Shown here in pieces: positions 1 to 7,746 of a stretch of DNA of 64,000 bases (position 1 is its first letter; each line of letters opens with the position of its first letter). The translations under genes and the position numbers were made by a program. Source of the DNA: Gracilibacillus caseinilyticus (GTDB taxonomy: Bacteria; Bacillota; Bacilli; Bacillales; Amphibacillaceae); NCBI RefSeq assembly GCF_022919115.1, contig NZ_CP095072.1, positions 4,445,960 to 4,509,959 on the forward strand. Direction: 5' to 3'. Below the pieces are notes generated by a model. It saw only the letters and a program-made list of their open reading frames with translations, did not search any database and was not told the DNA's origin.

Positions 1-265
1 GCTAGAAAAAGAATGGGCCGACTACATTTTGAAAGATATTGAAGGTATAGATCTCGAGGAATTCCATGGCTATGTTGAGTATTTAGCAAATAAACGTTTC
101 CGTCAGATCGGACTGGATAATTATTACCCAGAACGTGACAATCCAATGGAATGGATTCATGTTTTCAGTGATGAAATGATGAACGAAACGAAATCTGATT
201 TCTTCGAACAAAAATCAAGAACATATACGAAAGTATCTTCTTCCAACGGATTCGACGAGTTGTAA
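1..265 (+). CDS. nrdF: Ribonucleoside-diphosphate reductase class Ib beta subunit, C-terminal part
   Basis: Only the last 87 residues lie in the window; the reading frame is open from base 2, so the start is outside. The fragment has the C-terminal helical region of the small (radical-harbouring) subunit of aerobic class Ib ribonucleotide reductase, with KRFRQIGLDNYY followed by an acidic tail ending in SSNGFDEL. The C-terminal tail of NrdF docks onto the large subunit NrdE. The metal-binding residues are not in the window. A flavodoxin gene follows after 37 bp, which fits a reductase operon because class Ib enzymes need a flavodoxin-like protein for cofactor assembly. Identification rests on recognised sequence similarity of the tail. 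Confidence 0.85.
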   Translation, partial: LEKEWADYILKDIEGIDLEEFHGYVEYLANKRFRQIGLDNYYPERDNPMEWIHVFSDEMMNETKSDFFEQKSRTYTKVSSSNGFDEL

Positions 266-302
266 GTTACACCATATCAGATACAAAAGGAGGGGACATT
301 CA

Positions 303-746
303 ATGAAAGCAGCGATTATCTATACATCTGTTACAGGTAACACTTCAACACTTGCTGAGATTATTAGTGAAAAAATGGCGGCGCGTGATATCGAGACAGA
401 TTTAATCCCTGTAGATGAATTCCGCCCTGCCCTTTTACACAATTACGACATTGTCACAGTTGGCACGTATTCCTGGGATAACGGTGATCTTCCACTCGAA
501 ATGGAGGAGGTCTTCGAAGCCTTTGAAACCGAAGACCTTGATCGAGTGATAACTGGTGTGTTTGGTACTGGAGACAGTTTCTACCCATATTATTGTGGAG
601 CGGTTGACTTATTTCGAGATATGCTCTACGTCCACACCAAACTTGCCGTCACATTAAAAGTCGAATTAACCCCACAAGACGATGATCTTCATCGCTGTGA
701 AAAATTTTGCGATCGATTAACAAGAGAATTTGCTGTCTTTACTTAA
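303..746 (+). CDS. Flavodoxin (FMN electron carrier)
   Basis: A 147-residue single-domain flavodoxin. The FMN phosphate loop is visible near residues 8-15 (TSVTGNTS), an aromatic FMN-stacking loop near residues 54-64 (GTYSWDNGDLP), and the GTGDSFYPYYCGA segment near 88-101. The length is typical for short-chain flavodoxins of Bacillus (YkuN/YkuP type). AGGAGGGG lies just before the ATG. It follows nrdF by 37 bp on the same strand with no terminator between, so it may supply electrons to the class Ib ribonucleotide reductase in the role of NrdI. That link is inferred from position; the protein looks like a conventional flavodoxin rather than NrdI proper. Confidence 0.85.
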   Translation: MKAAIIYTSVTGNTSTLAEIISEKMAARDIETDLIPVDEFRPALLHNYDIVTVGTYSWDNGDLPLEMEEVFEAFETEDLDRVITGVFGTGDSFYPYYCGAVDLFRDMLYVHTKLAVTLKVELTPQDDDLHRCEKFCDRLTREFAVFT

Positions 747-754
747 ATGATTTA

Positions 755-784
755 AAAGTTGATGTGAAAGCATCAACTTTTTTT
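755..784 (+). terminator. Rho-independent terminator after the flavodoxin
   Basis: Ten-base-pair stem AAAGTTGATG / CATCAACTTT with a six-base loop, followed by four more T. It ends the nrdF-flavodoxin transcript. Confidence 0.85.
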
Positions 785-843
785 ACCAGTAAAATGATTA
801 AAAACTATCAACACGAACAAATAACAGACAGGAGTGTGACGTC

Positions 844-1275
844 ATGTGGGAATATCTATTAATCTTTTTAGGAGCTGCCATTCCATGGTTTGAAATCGCC
901 TTGGTCATTCCATTCGGAATCCTTTCCGGACTCAACCCGATTATCGTGATCGTGACAGCCTTTATTGGGAATATGGTTACCATCATCCCCCTCATCATCG
1001 GCTTCGAAAAATTCAAGCAATGGCGAGCGAAACGGAATAATCAGAATCAGGCAAAGCGTGAAAATAAAGCCAAGAAATTATGGAATAAATATGGTTTACC
1101 AGGAATGATCATGCTCGGTCCAATTCTGATCGGATCACATATCGCTGCCTTTATCGGTATGACACTCGGCGCTAAAAAACGAGCTACATTGGTATGGTCC
1201 ACAGTTAGTATTGGAGCATGGTCATTAATATTTGGCGTAGTAACCGCATTAGGCTTTGATTTATTTACTAACTAA
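844..1275 (+). CDS. Putative small multidrug export protein family (COG2426) membrane protein
   Basis: A 143-residue integral membrane protein. Hydrophobic segments lie near residues 3-25, 30-55, 85-105 and 115-140, separated by a strongly basic, Asn/Gln/Lys-rich loop around residues 58-80. The pattern PWFEIALVIPFGI near residues 14-26 is typical of the family annotated as small multidrug export protein (Pfam PF06695). The substrate is not known and the name is only a family label. AGGAGTG stands upstream of the ATG. The gene is flanked by terminators on both sides, so it is probably transcribed alone. Confidence 0.7.
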   Translation: MWEYLLIFLGAAIPWFEIALVIPFGILSGLNPIIVIVTAFIGNMVTIIPLIIGFEKFKQWRAKRNNQNQAKRENKAKKLWNKYGLPGMIMLGPILIGSHIAAFIGMTLGAKKRATLVWSTVSIGAWSLIFGVVTALGFDLFTN

Positions 1276-1280
1276 TGGAG

Positions 1281-1323
1281 TGGTTTAGAATGATTTTTCT
1301 CATGTCATTCTAAACCATTTTTT
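1281..1323 (+). terminator. Rho-independent terminator
   Basis: Long inverted repeat TGGTTTAGAATGA / TCATTCTAAACCA followed by a run of T, directly after the stop of the COG2426-type gene. Confidence 0.85.
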
Positions 1324-1381
1324 ACCTTCGAAATATATGAAATTTTTGGTATAAGATGAAGAAAATAAAAATATAGGTTCT

Positions 1382-1563
1382 TATAATACAGATTATGTTA
1401 ACTAGCTTAGCAGGCATTTTGAAATATTGTTAGTGCAAGGATACCGCTCCGGCCAACCACTTTGCGTCCTGCGGGGCATATTTCAGGAGCTTTGCTAAGC
1501 AGATAAAATCTATCAAAATAACCACTTTGTCTTACAGTTCCACTTTACATAATCCGTATTATA
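1382..1563. repeat. R1: short copy of the dispersed inverted-terminal-repeat element
   Basis: A 182-bp element. The left end reads TATAATACAGATTATGT and the right end ACATAATCCGTATTATA, which are inverted repeats. The core has only the outermost parts of the long form: CGGCCAACCACTTTGCGTCC joined directly to CATATTTCAGGAGCTTTGC. Outside the right end the sequence (GGTAGTTGTGTATATACTTA, then TTAGTTTATGCCCAG and seven T at about 1588-1607) matches the reverse complement of the left flank of R5 and R6, so the conserved unit continues past the terminal repeat. There is no coding capacity. It lies between a terminator and the DUF2269 gene. Confidence 0.85.
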
Positions 1564-1661
1564 GGTAGTTGTGTATATACTTACGTTAGTTTATGCCCAG
1601 TTTTTTTATGCTGTTTTTTGCTCTTCAAAAGGTTTATAATGATTAGTAAGAAGGTGATTTG

Positions 1662-2117
1662 ATGAATTCGATCTATTCCTGGATTGTCGTCATACATATT
1701 TTTTCAGCGATCGTCGGCATTGGACCGGGATTTATTCTGACTACTATCGTAAAATCAGCTAATACATTACCGGAAATCCGTCATGCCTTTTCCATTAAAA
1801 AGAAACTCCATATCTTCGTCATGTCTGGCGGTATATTGCTTTTAGCCTCCGGATTATTGATGGGAATGTTACGTCCAATGTTATTTCAGCAAGGCTGGTA
1901 TATCACAAGTCTGATTCTCTACTTTTTCGCTCTCATGCTTGGGCCAACCGCGTTAAAGAGGAGTTCGGCACCAATTAAAAAAATGCTGGCTGATCCACAT
2001 CTAACCGATATTCCTGAATCGTATCACAAACTCGTAAAGCGATTATTACGGATAGAATATGTGGAAAATACCCTGCTGTTAACGATTATATTGCTAATGA
2101 TTACGAAGCCATTCTAG
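1662..2117 (+). CDS. DUF2269-family membrane protein
   Basis: A 151-residue membrane protein with four predicted transmembrane segments near residues 5-28, 48-68, 78-97 and 130-150. It resembles the DUF2269 family (predicted integral membrane proteins of unknown function): an N-terminal helix with a His (VVIHIFSAIVGIGPGF) and a conserved GW in the loop before the third helix. I chose ATG at 1662, because AAGGTG lies five to ten bases upstream; a TTG immediately before it is too close to the ribosome-binding site. The promoter region is next to the extended end of repeat R1. No function is assigned. Confidence 0.7.
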   Translation: MNSIYSWIVVIHIFSAIVGIGPGFILTTIVKSANTLPEIRHAFSIKKKLHIFVMSGGILLLASGLLMGMLRPMLFQQGWYITSLILYFFALMLGPTALKRSSAPIKKMLADPHLTDIPESYHKLVKRLLRIEYVENTLLLTIILLMITKPF

Positions 2118-2119
2118 TA

Positions 2120-2156
2120 AAACCATCTACTTGATTTAATTAGTAGATGGTTTTTT
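2120..2156 (+). terminator. Rho-independent terminator
   Basis: Stem AACCATCTAC / GTAGATGGTT with a 12-base loop and six T, immediately after the DUF2269 gene. Confidence 0.85.
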
Positions 2157-2271
2157 ATTATTCCATTCTTCTCAATCTGTACGAACAATGTTTCCATGCC
2201 TATGAGTCCTGTCCACACTTCTTCGATAACAGGTTCATACGATGTAGTGTAAGAAGAAAGGGGATGATTTA

Positions 2272-2454
2272 ATGTGTTATCACCATTATGATCCTTGCAA
2301 AAAACACCACCATGATCACTTTCATCATTGCTGCATTAAAATCATTTGTTGCTGTAAAAAAGAACCACACCATCATGATAGCTTACGCGACTTTGATCCA
2401 TGTAAATTAAAACCAAAGAAGAAATTTTGCCACTCTTGTGGTAAACACTATTAA
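2272..2454 (+). CDS. Small histidine/cysteine-rich protein, possible metal binder
   Basis: A 60-residue protein preceded by AGAAAGGGGATG-like ribosome-binding sequence and followed by a strong terminator, so it looks like a real monocistronic gene. Composition is extreme: about 13 His and 10 Cys, in clusters such as KKHHHDHFHHCC (residues 11-22), ICCCKK (25-30) and HHH (33-35), ending in FCHSCGKHY. The C-terminal CHSC pair is the kind of site that could coordinate zinc or another transition metal. There is no signal peptide. It may be a metal chaperone or store, or a spore-coat-type His/Cys-rich protein. No family was recognised, and function is inferred from composition only. Confidence 0.65.
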   Translation: MCYHHYDPCKKHHHDHFHHCCIKIICCCKKEPHHHDSLRDFDPCKLKPKKKFCHSCGKHY

Positions 2455-2483
2455 TTGGTGAGCTCATTCTTCTTAACATCGAA

Positions 2484-2515
2484 AAGCACTGGGACAAGAC
2501 CCAGTGCTTCTTTTT
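2484..2515. terminator. Bidirectional terminator
   Basis: Stem AAGCACTGGG / CCCAGTGCTT with a six-base loop, T-rich on the plus side and A-rich on the other. It serves the His/Cys-rich gene on the plus strand and the transporter genes on the minus strand. Confidence 0.85.
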
Positions 2516-2750
2516 ATGCCTGTTTTTTTTCTACATAATATTCTACCCATGGCCGGATAGCGGTATAGAGACCAGCGATAATCAGCCAGGTAAAAGCTAG
2601 ATAGGTCCACCCCTTAAAAAAAGCCAGACTGTACTCATAACCAGTAATAAACATGATACCAGGAAACAAAATGATAAAGACAAAAGTTAAACTAAATGCC
2701 CATCTTGTACACAGCTTGGCATCTTTTAGCAATTGATTGTTGTTATCCAT
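2514..2750 (-). CDS. Small two-helix membrane protein linked to the urea symporter
   Basis: A 78-residue protein with two hydrophobic segments (about residues 17-37 and 45-65) and charged ends. Its start overlaps the 3' end of the sodium:solute symporter gene by 8 bp, so the two are translationally coupled. Several bacterial SSS transporters have short membrane partner proteins encoded next to them (for example YjcH with the acetate permease ActP, and DUF3311 proteins). I did not recognise this sequence as one of those families. A role as accessory subunit of the urea transporter is inferred from overlap and topology. Confidence 0.6.
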   Translation of the reverse strand: MDNNNQLLKDAKLCTRWAFSLTFVFIILFPGIMFITGYEYSLAFFKGWTYLAFTWLIIAGLYTAIRPWVEYYVEKKQA

Positions 2751-4311
2751 TCACTAACACATCCTTCGATTCTGACTCTTTTGTTACTTTGGCTTCTGTA
2801 TCTTCCTGTTCTGCATCAAAGCTGTGGAATTGATTTTTCAATGAATCAAAGTCAAATTCCTGATTACTAATTAACCCATGCCCAATTGCAATGAATCCAC
2901 TCACCACAAATACAGTTACATTTCCAAATAACATTGAGTGCAATTCACCCAATGAAGCAACTGAAATCCCACCATAACGCACTTGGGCCGTAATCAACCA
3001 TACGATGATTCCGGAAATCATCCCAGTTAGCGCGCCATAGAAATTCCCTGTACTTGTTGCTTTCTTCCACATTAAACCTAACGTTAATGGAATCACAGCA
3101 CCACTCACAAAGATTCCCATTGCCATGTATACAAAACTTAGACCAATCCCTACTTTAAACAGCAAAACGGACAATAAACCCATTGCCAGTCCAAAGCTTA
3201 ATGTTACGATTCTAGAGATCTTTAGTGTCTGTTGACCGCTTGCTTTAGGATTAATTGATTTACGGTAAATATCCGTTACAATAATATTTGTAATGGCCGT
3301 TAATTCTGCCGCACCTGTTGACATAACAGCCATAAATAACATAACCAAGAACAGGATAGAACCGGCCGACCCTAATAAATGCTGTGCCATTAATGGAGCG
3401 GAAGCATCTGGATCACCAATATTTAAACCTAAACCTGCCGCACTTACCCCCATAAACGTTGCAATCGCAAATGGAATGGAGAACCAGGCAATCCCGCCAT
3501 ATATGTATGCCTTTGATGCCGCACTGTCCTTACTGGCGATCGCTCGTTGCCAATAGGACTGATCTACGAAGACTGTTCCAAAATTACCAATAATATTAAT
3601 CATTCCAAAAAATAGACCAGGAATCGAAGCCATTGTTAGCATCTGATTTTGTTCTGGAATCGCCTTTAACCCCTCATAAACCGTATCCACACCAAATTTC
3701 ACATATACTACCGTTGCAAAAATAGTTAAAATAACGAAAATCATAACTGTGTTTAAATAGTCTGCGATAAACGATGCTTTTAAACCGCCGATCATCGTGT
3801 AAATCGTAAAGGTTAATGGGATAAGGAATGCTGCAGCATAAATGTTCATTCCGGTTAATGAATTTAATGCAATTGCTCCTCCTAAAATAACCATTGCTGT
3901 AACGATAATATTTGTCATTAAGGCAAAGCCCATCATTAATTTATGATTTTTTTTATCAAATCTTTTCCCTACAAACTCCAGGAATGTGTGCGCCATTGGT
4001 GCTTTTCGTTTTAAGTGGATCGCTACAATGGCGAAAAGTAACACTTGAATACATGCACCTGCTGCATACCAATAAGGACCACTAATCCCATACTTAAATC
4101 CTGTTGAAGAAGACATCATAAGAGTTGCCGCCCATGTCCAAGCCGCGATAATCGAAGCACTGGCAAGTCCAATTCCTACACTTCTTCCTGCCGTACTGAA
4201 TTGCTCAGCTGTCATTTTTTCTTTTCGACGTTTCTGCATGATGATCGTAAGTCCAGTAAAAAATACTCCAAAAATTAATAAAATTAAATACCCAGTTGTT
4301 GATGATAGCAT
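2743..4311 (-). CDS. Sodium:solute symporter, DUR3-type urea transporter
   Basis: A 522-residue SSS-family protein with about 14 predicted transmembrane helices. The segment WTWAATLMMSSSTGFKYG near residues 58-75, followed by GPYWYAAGACIQVLLFA, is close to the signature of DUR3 urea/H+ or urea/Na+ symporters. The tail from about residue 485 is hydrophilic and acidic. It would bring urea into the cell for the urease encoded just downstream on the same strand. GGAGGGGC is placed correctly before the ATG at 4311. The end overlaps the small membrane gene by 8 bp. Repeat R2 separates it from the end of the urease operon, so the two are separate transcripts. Substrate is inferred from similarity and context. 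Confidence 0.8.
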   Translation of the reverse strand: MLSSTTGYLILLIFGVFFTGLTIIMQKRRKEKMTAEQFSTAGRSVGIGLASASIIAAWTWAATLMMSSSTGFKYGISGPYWYAAGACIQVLLFAIVAIHLKRKAPMAHTFLEFVGKRFDKKNHKLMMGFALMTNIIVTAMVILGGAIALNSLTGMNIYAAAFLIPLTFTIYTMIGGLKASFIADYLNTVMIFVILTIFATVVYVKFGVDTVYEGLKAIPEQNQMLTMASIPGLFFGMINIIGNFGTVFVDQSYWQRAIASKDSAASKAYIYGGIAWFSIPFAIATFMGVSAAGLGLNIGDPDASAPLMAQHLLGSAGSILFLVMLFMAVMSTGAAELTAITNIIVTDIYRKSINPKASGQQTLKISRIVTLSFGLAMGLLSVLLFKVGIGLSFVYMAMGIFVSGAVIPLTLGLMWKKATSTGNFYGALTGMISGIIVWLITAQVRYGGISVASLGELHSMLFGNVTVFVVSGFIAIGHGLISNQEFDFDSLKNQFHSFDAEQEDTEAKVTKESESKDVLVNG

Positions 4312-4557
4312 CTTTGCCCCTCCAATGTTTGTTTCTCTGTTTTCCGGAAAACTGTTTAATAGTTAGATAAAGTAACAATTACTAGCATAATGTAGATGTT
4401 CTCACCAAACAATTGTCATGTAAGGAAACCTACCACTCTTTTTGCCAGATTTTTCTGACAATAGCAAATATAGCTTGATAATACTGTCATCCATCAAACT
4501 AACAATCTCTTTAGATGAGTGGCTTTTAGAAAAATGAACAATTTAATACTAATTACC

Positions 4558-5136
4558 TATAATATGGATTATGTAAACTAGACATTACTAGCCAAGCATT
4601 CATATTGAGAAGTTTAATGTGCAAGGATACCGCTTCGGCCAACCACTTCGCGTCCTGCGGGGCACGGCTGAAGCTAACTTTGTGAACAAGGGCACTTCAC
4701 AAAGTGGATCTTCCGCACCTGCATGTCCCGCGGGAGTCTACGTGGTTGGCCTACGCTCATGTATAGCTCCACAAATAATGCGACAGATAGGATATGGAGT
4801 ACTATCTGCTTCATTTAGATGATATACAATGCCTAGCACGACTGCTTTTAGCTGTTCCATACGTTGTAGCACTTCACTTAAGCGTAGGAAATATGCGGAG
4901 ACTCCTCATGCGTCAGCGCGAGCTGAAGATCCACTTAGTCTGTGCCTGTGTCTGTATGTATTGCTTCGAAGCAGGCTTCCTCGGCACAAGGCAGCAAAGA
5001 AGTTGTTCAAGTAGTAGCCTAGCTGAAGCCGTGCCCCACAGGACGCGGAGCATATTTCCGGAGCTTTGCTACGCACATATAAACTATCAAAATTATCACG
5101 ATTCAGACAGTTCTACTTTACATAATCCATATTATA
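4558..5136. repeat. R2: long copy of the dispersed inverted-terminal-repeat element
   Basis: A 579-bp element with TATAATATGGATTATGT at the left and ACATAATCCATATTATA at the right. The left module contains nested inverted repeats whose outer arms are GGCCAACCAC (4637-4646) and GTGGTTGGCC (4742-4751). The right module contains GGAAATATGC and its complement GCATATTTCC. It is nearly identical to R6 over the right module, so the two separated recently or exchange sequence. The flank to the right (AACCCATCTTCCTGTTCAGC and onwards to about 5180) is shared with R5 and R6. Short open frames inside it are not conserved between copies and are not reported as genes. The remainder of the 4312-4557 gap shows nothing recognisable. 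Confidence 0.9.
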
Positions 5137-5189
5137 GGAACCCATCTTCCTGTTCAGCATGATTACTTCTATGACTGTACATGTTTACC

Positions 5190-5239
5190 ATAAAAAAAGC
5201 ACAAAAACAGTGTTAATTTCTCACTGCTTTTGTGCTTTC
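5190..5239 (-). terminator. Terminator of the urease operon overlapping the end of ureD
   Basis: On the minus strand GAAAGCACAAAAGCAGTG pairs with CACTGTTTTTGTGCTTT, followed by T. The ureD stop codon falls in the loop, so the 5' half of the stem is coding sequence. Confidence 0.8.
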
Positions 5240-5986
5240 TGCAATTCGCTCCATTTCTCTTTTGACTCGCGGCAGATCGTTGGACAAGAAGCGGATTAAA
5301 TAGCCAGCATTGCGTAGGCGCGTTGTGCTGACTACATGATCTTCTGACGTTTCATTCCATGCTTCAGGATCTAATGTAACGTCCTGATCGACCAGCCAGA
5401 CACTGGCAATATAATGATAGTTTCCAAGCACCCCAGCGTGCTTAAGATCTTGTTTGTCAGGTTGTAAGACTAATTGATCATAGACAATACAATCGTCTTC
5501 CATCCATACCTCGAGTTGTGTCCGGCAGGCATGAAAGGTGAAGGTTTCACCCCTTTTTTCCCTGCCCGGATATAATATTTCTTCCCAGTAGAATTTACTG
5601 TCACGCTTCATATCAATGATCGTATGACTAGAAAAATCACTCTCAGCAAATGGAATAACCTCTTCACGTTTCCATGTTAGCGATGCTTTATCAGCCAATT
5701 TCACCCGGACTTGCTGCTTACTTGGCTTGCCATTGTAGGCAGGATATACTTTCGTAGCTGCTTGTGGATGCAATGTCACCGTTGTACCATTGTCCAGTTT
5801 CACATCAAACGTATTCGTATCACCGGCTACCAGTCCACCAGATGATTCCATCAAATATACCGAGATATCACCAGGGTTATGAACGTAGAGCCCTCTGCTC
5901 GCTTTTAAAGGTGGCTGATAGTAAACATCCTTCATGATCGTTTTTTGTTGGCGCAATGTAAAATAAAGCGCTAATTGACCATCCAT
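5213..5986 (-). CDS. ureD: Urease accessory protein UreD (UreH)
   Basis: A 257-residue urease chaperone that, with UreF and UreG, forms the complex that delivers nickel to apo-urease. Family features are the GLYVHNPGG-like start of the conserved core (here GLYVHNPGDISVYLMESSGG near residues 32-51), the HPQAATKVYP segment near residues 77-86, and IPFAESDFSSHT near 113. The ATG follows the stop of ureG with no gap (TAA-ATG), so translation is coupled. It is the last gene of ureABCEFGD; having ureD at the 3' end is common in Bacillaceae. Confidence 0.92.
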   Translation of the reverse strand: MDGQLALYFTLRQQKTIMKDVYYQPPLKASRGLYVHNPGDISVYLMESSGGLVAGDTNTFDVKLDNGTTVTLHPQAATKVYPAYNGKPSKQQVRVKLADKASLTWKREEVIPFAESDFSSHTIIDMKRDSKFYWEEILYPGREKRGETFTFHACRTQLEVWMEDDCIVYDQLVLQPDKQDLKHAGVLGNYHYIASVWLVDQDVTLDPEAWNETSEDHVVSTTRLRNAGYLIRFLSNDLPRVKREMERIAESTKAVRN

Positions 5987-6604
5987 TTAAGAGATTTCGC
6001 TTCCTTCCAATAACATCGCATGCTGAATCCATTGGATCACGTCCGGAATGCCTTCACCTTTTTTGACATTAGTAAAAACGAAAGGACGTTCTTTCCTTGC
6101 TTCCTTGGCGTCCTCTTTCATCTTCTCAAGATCCACTTCGACATACGGTGCCAAATCGATTTTGTTCACTAGTAAAAGGTCAGATCTGGTAACTCCTGGT
6201 CCACCTTTTCTCGGGATGTCTCCACCTTCCGCAACATCAATTACATAAATATACCCGTCCACTAATTCCGGGCTGAAGGTCGCAGATAAATTATCGCCAC
6301 CACTTTCCAACAAAATAATATCTAAGTTATCAAAACGACGTTTCAACTCATCAATTGCTTCAAAATTCATCGAAGCATCTTCACGAATAGCCGTATGGGG
6401 ACAGCCTCCTGTCTCTACCCCGATAATACGCTCTTCAGGCAAAATACCTTGCTTAATCAAGAATTGCGCATCTTCCTTTGTATAAATATCATTGGTGATG
6501 ACAGCAACACTGTATTGATTCACCATTTCCTTAGTCAGTTTTTCTACAAGTGACGTCTTACCTGACCCCACTGGTCCACCTATCCCAACTATTACTGGTT
6601 TCAT
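5987..6604 (-). CDS. ureG: Urease accessory GTPase UreG
   Basis: A SIMIBI-class GTPase of about 205 residues that powers nickel insertion into urease. The P-loop [10 protein letters not shown] is near residues 8-17, the metal-binding CPH motif ([13 protein letters not shown]) near residues 66-78, the Walker B-like ESGGDN near 100, and the guanine-specificity NKID near 148-151. I prefer the ATG at 6604, which gives [10 protein letters not shown] as in homologues; an in-frame ATG at 6610 is closer to the AAGGGAG ribosome-binding site and cannot be excluded. It lies between ureF and ureD. Confidence 0.94.
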   Translation of the reverse strand: MKPVIVGIGGPVGSGKTSLVEKLTKEMVNQYSVAVITNDIYTKEDAQFLIKQGILPEERIIGVETGGCPHTAIREDASMNFEAIDELKRRFDNLDIILLESGGDNLSATFSPELVDGYIYVIDVAEGGDIPRKGGPGVTRSDLLLVNKIDLAPYVEVDLEKMKEDAKEARKERPFVFTNVKKGEGIPDVIQWIQHAMLLEGSEIS

Positions 6605-6621
6605 AAACATTTCTCCCTTCG

Positions 6622-7347
6622 TTACGATATAAATAATCTCGATGTTAAATATTTGTGCTGCATCGAAGCTAGTTCCAGTCCGACAGCATGATTCGATAAG
6701 TCTGCCAATGATCGTTCCAGTACTTTTTTTGCGGCTTTTTCCATCTCAGGAATCAAGCGGTGTATGACTTCAATCCCTGCCTTTTGGCCAAGCGGAATCG
6801 CACGAACCGCATTATGGACAAGTCCTACCGCAGAGGAGTACAAAAAAGTCAATACAGTTGTATATAAATCAAAGGCCAAGTCTTTTGCATACAAGCCGTA
6901 TACAATTGGAAAATGCGACAACACTTGCTTTTCTTGCAGTAATTGGTACCATTTTTCTAGTGCTGGCGTCTCACTGACGGGCAACACCGCTTTTACAAAC
7001 TGCTTGCCTATCATGCTGCTTGCTTCTCTCGTCTCTTCCGCATTTTTGCTGGCATCACAAATTTTATCTAATCTAATTAATGCTGAGATATCCTCGGTGA
7101 CATATGTTTCTTTCACAAATATCCCATCGGTATAGGCGACATTTTCATGAAGATACATTTGGCAGAAATGAAAGAGATCTTCCTTCGTGCGAATCGTATC
7201 TGATTGAATAAAGGTTTCCATTCCGAATGAATGCGTATAGCTGCCAATCGGGAAGGCAGAATCGTGAATATGCATTAAATACAGAAACTTAGTGCTGATG
7301 CCCTCTGTATTTGAAAGGTTTTGTAAATCGTCGTTCTGTTGCTTCAT
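6622..7347 (-). CDS. ureF: Urease accessory protein UreF
   Basis: A 241-residue all-helical protein that bridges UreD and UreG in the urease activation complex. The hallmark N-terminal segment [17 protein letters not shown] lies near residues 29-45, and the conserved [12 protein letters not shown] segment near 180-191. With the ATG at 7347, which has AGGTG upstream, the gene overlaps the end of ureE by 59 bp. The first 25 residues are not conserved in the family, so an internal start cannot be ruled out. The overlap points to coupled translation. Confidence 0.9.
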   Translation of the reverse strand: MKQQNDDLQNLSNTEGISTKFLYLMHIHDSAFPIGSYTHSFGMETFIQSDTIRTKEDLFHFCQMYLHENVAYTDGIFVKETYVTEDISALIRLDKICDASKNAEETREASSMIGKQFVKAVLPVSETPALEKWYQLLQEKQVLSHFPIVYGLYAKDLAFDLYTTVLTFLYSSAVGLVHNAVRAIPLGQKAGIEVIHRLIPEMEKAAKKVLERSLADLSNHAVGLELASMQHKYLTSRLFIS

Positions 7348-7732
7348 ATTTTACACCTACTTCATCAAACAGTCGTTCTAATGTATCATCATAACGGACA
7401 ACTATTTCTGATTCAGAGATCAGACATGGTGTATGACGGTTACCCAATTCGAATGCCGCTTTGCCCATCTGTACGATCGATTCCGGATAGACGACATATA
7501 CTTTCTCTTTCTTAGTCCTAATAACGATTTGTTTCTGTTCATCCTCGTAGACAATGTCTCCAACTTTTAATGGTGTTTTTTCCTCTAAGGCAATCGCAAC
7601 ATCTGTACCTTTATCCGTTGTTTTTCTTAAAATTCTTTTATTCAATTCATCCCAGTCCAACTCCACCCATTCACGGTTAGGGTGTTTTTTTGGCTGATTT
7701 TCAATGTTGGCAATAATTTGTTTCGTTAGCAT
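7289..7732 (-). CDS. ureE: Urease accessory nickel chaperone UreE
   Basis: A 147-residue UreE, which donates nickel to the UreD-UreF-UreG assembly. It has the N-terminal peptide-binding domain (residues 1-75) and the C-terminal metal-binding domain with the conserved LGNRHTPCLI near residues 96-105. The tail is short and ends in GHQH, as in Sporosarcina pasteurii, rather than the long poly-His tail of Klebsiella. GAGGGAGAG precedes the ATG. It sits 14 bp after ureC. Confidence 0.93.
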   Translation of the reverse strand: MLTKQIIANIENQPKKHPNREWVELDWDELNKRILRKTTDKGTDVAIALEEKTPLKVGDIVYEDEQKQIVIRTKKEKVYVVYPESIVQMGKAAFELGNRHTPCLISESEIVVRYDDTLERLFDEVGVKYEATERRFTKPFKYRGHQH

Positions 7733-7746
7733 CTTAACTCTCCCTC

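Noticed and set aside
4619..5162. Open frames of 67, 122 and 61 codons inside repeat R2
   Set aside because: They lie across palindromes, differ in frame and length from those in R3, R4, R6 and R7, and lack ribosome-binding sites. They are by-products of the GC-rich repeat.
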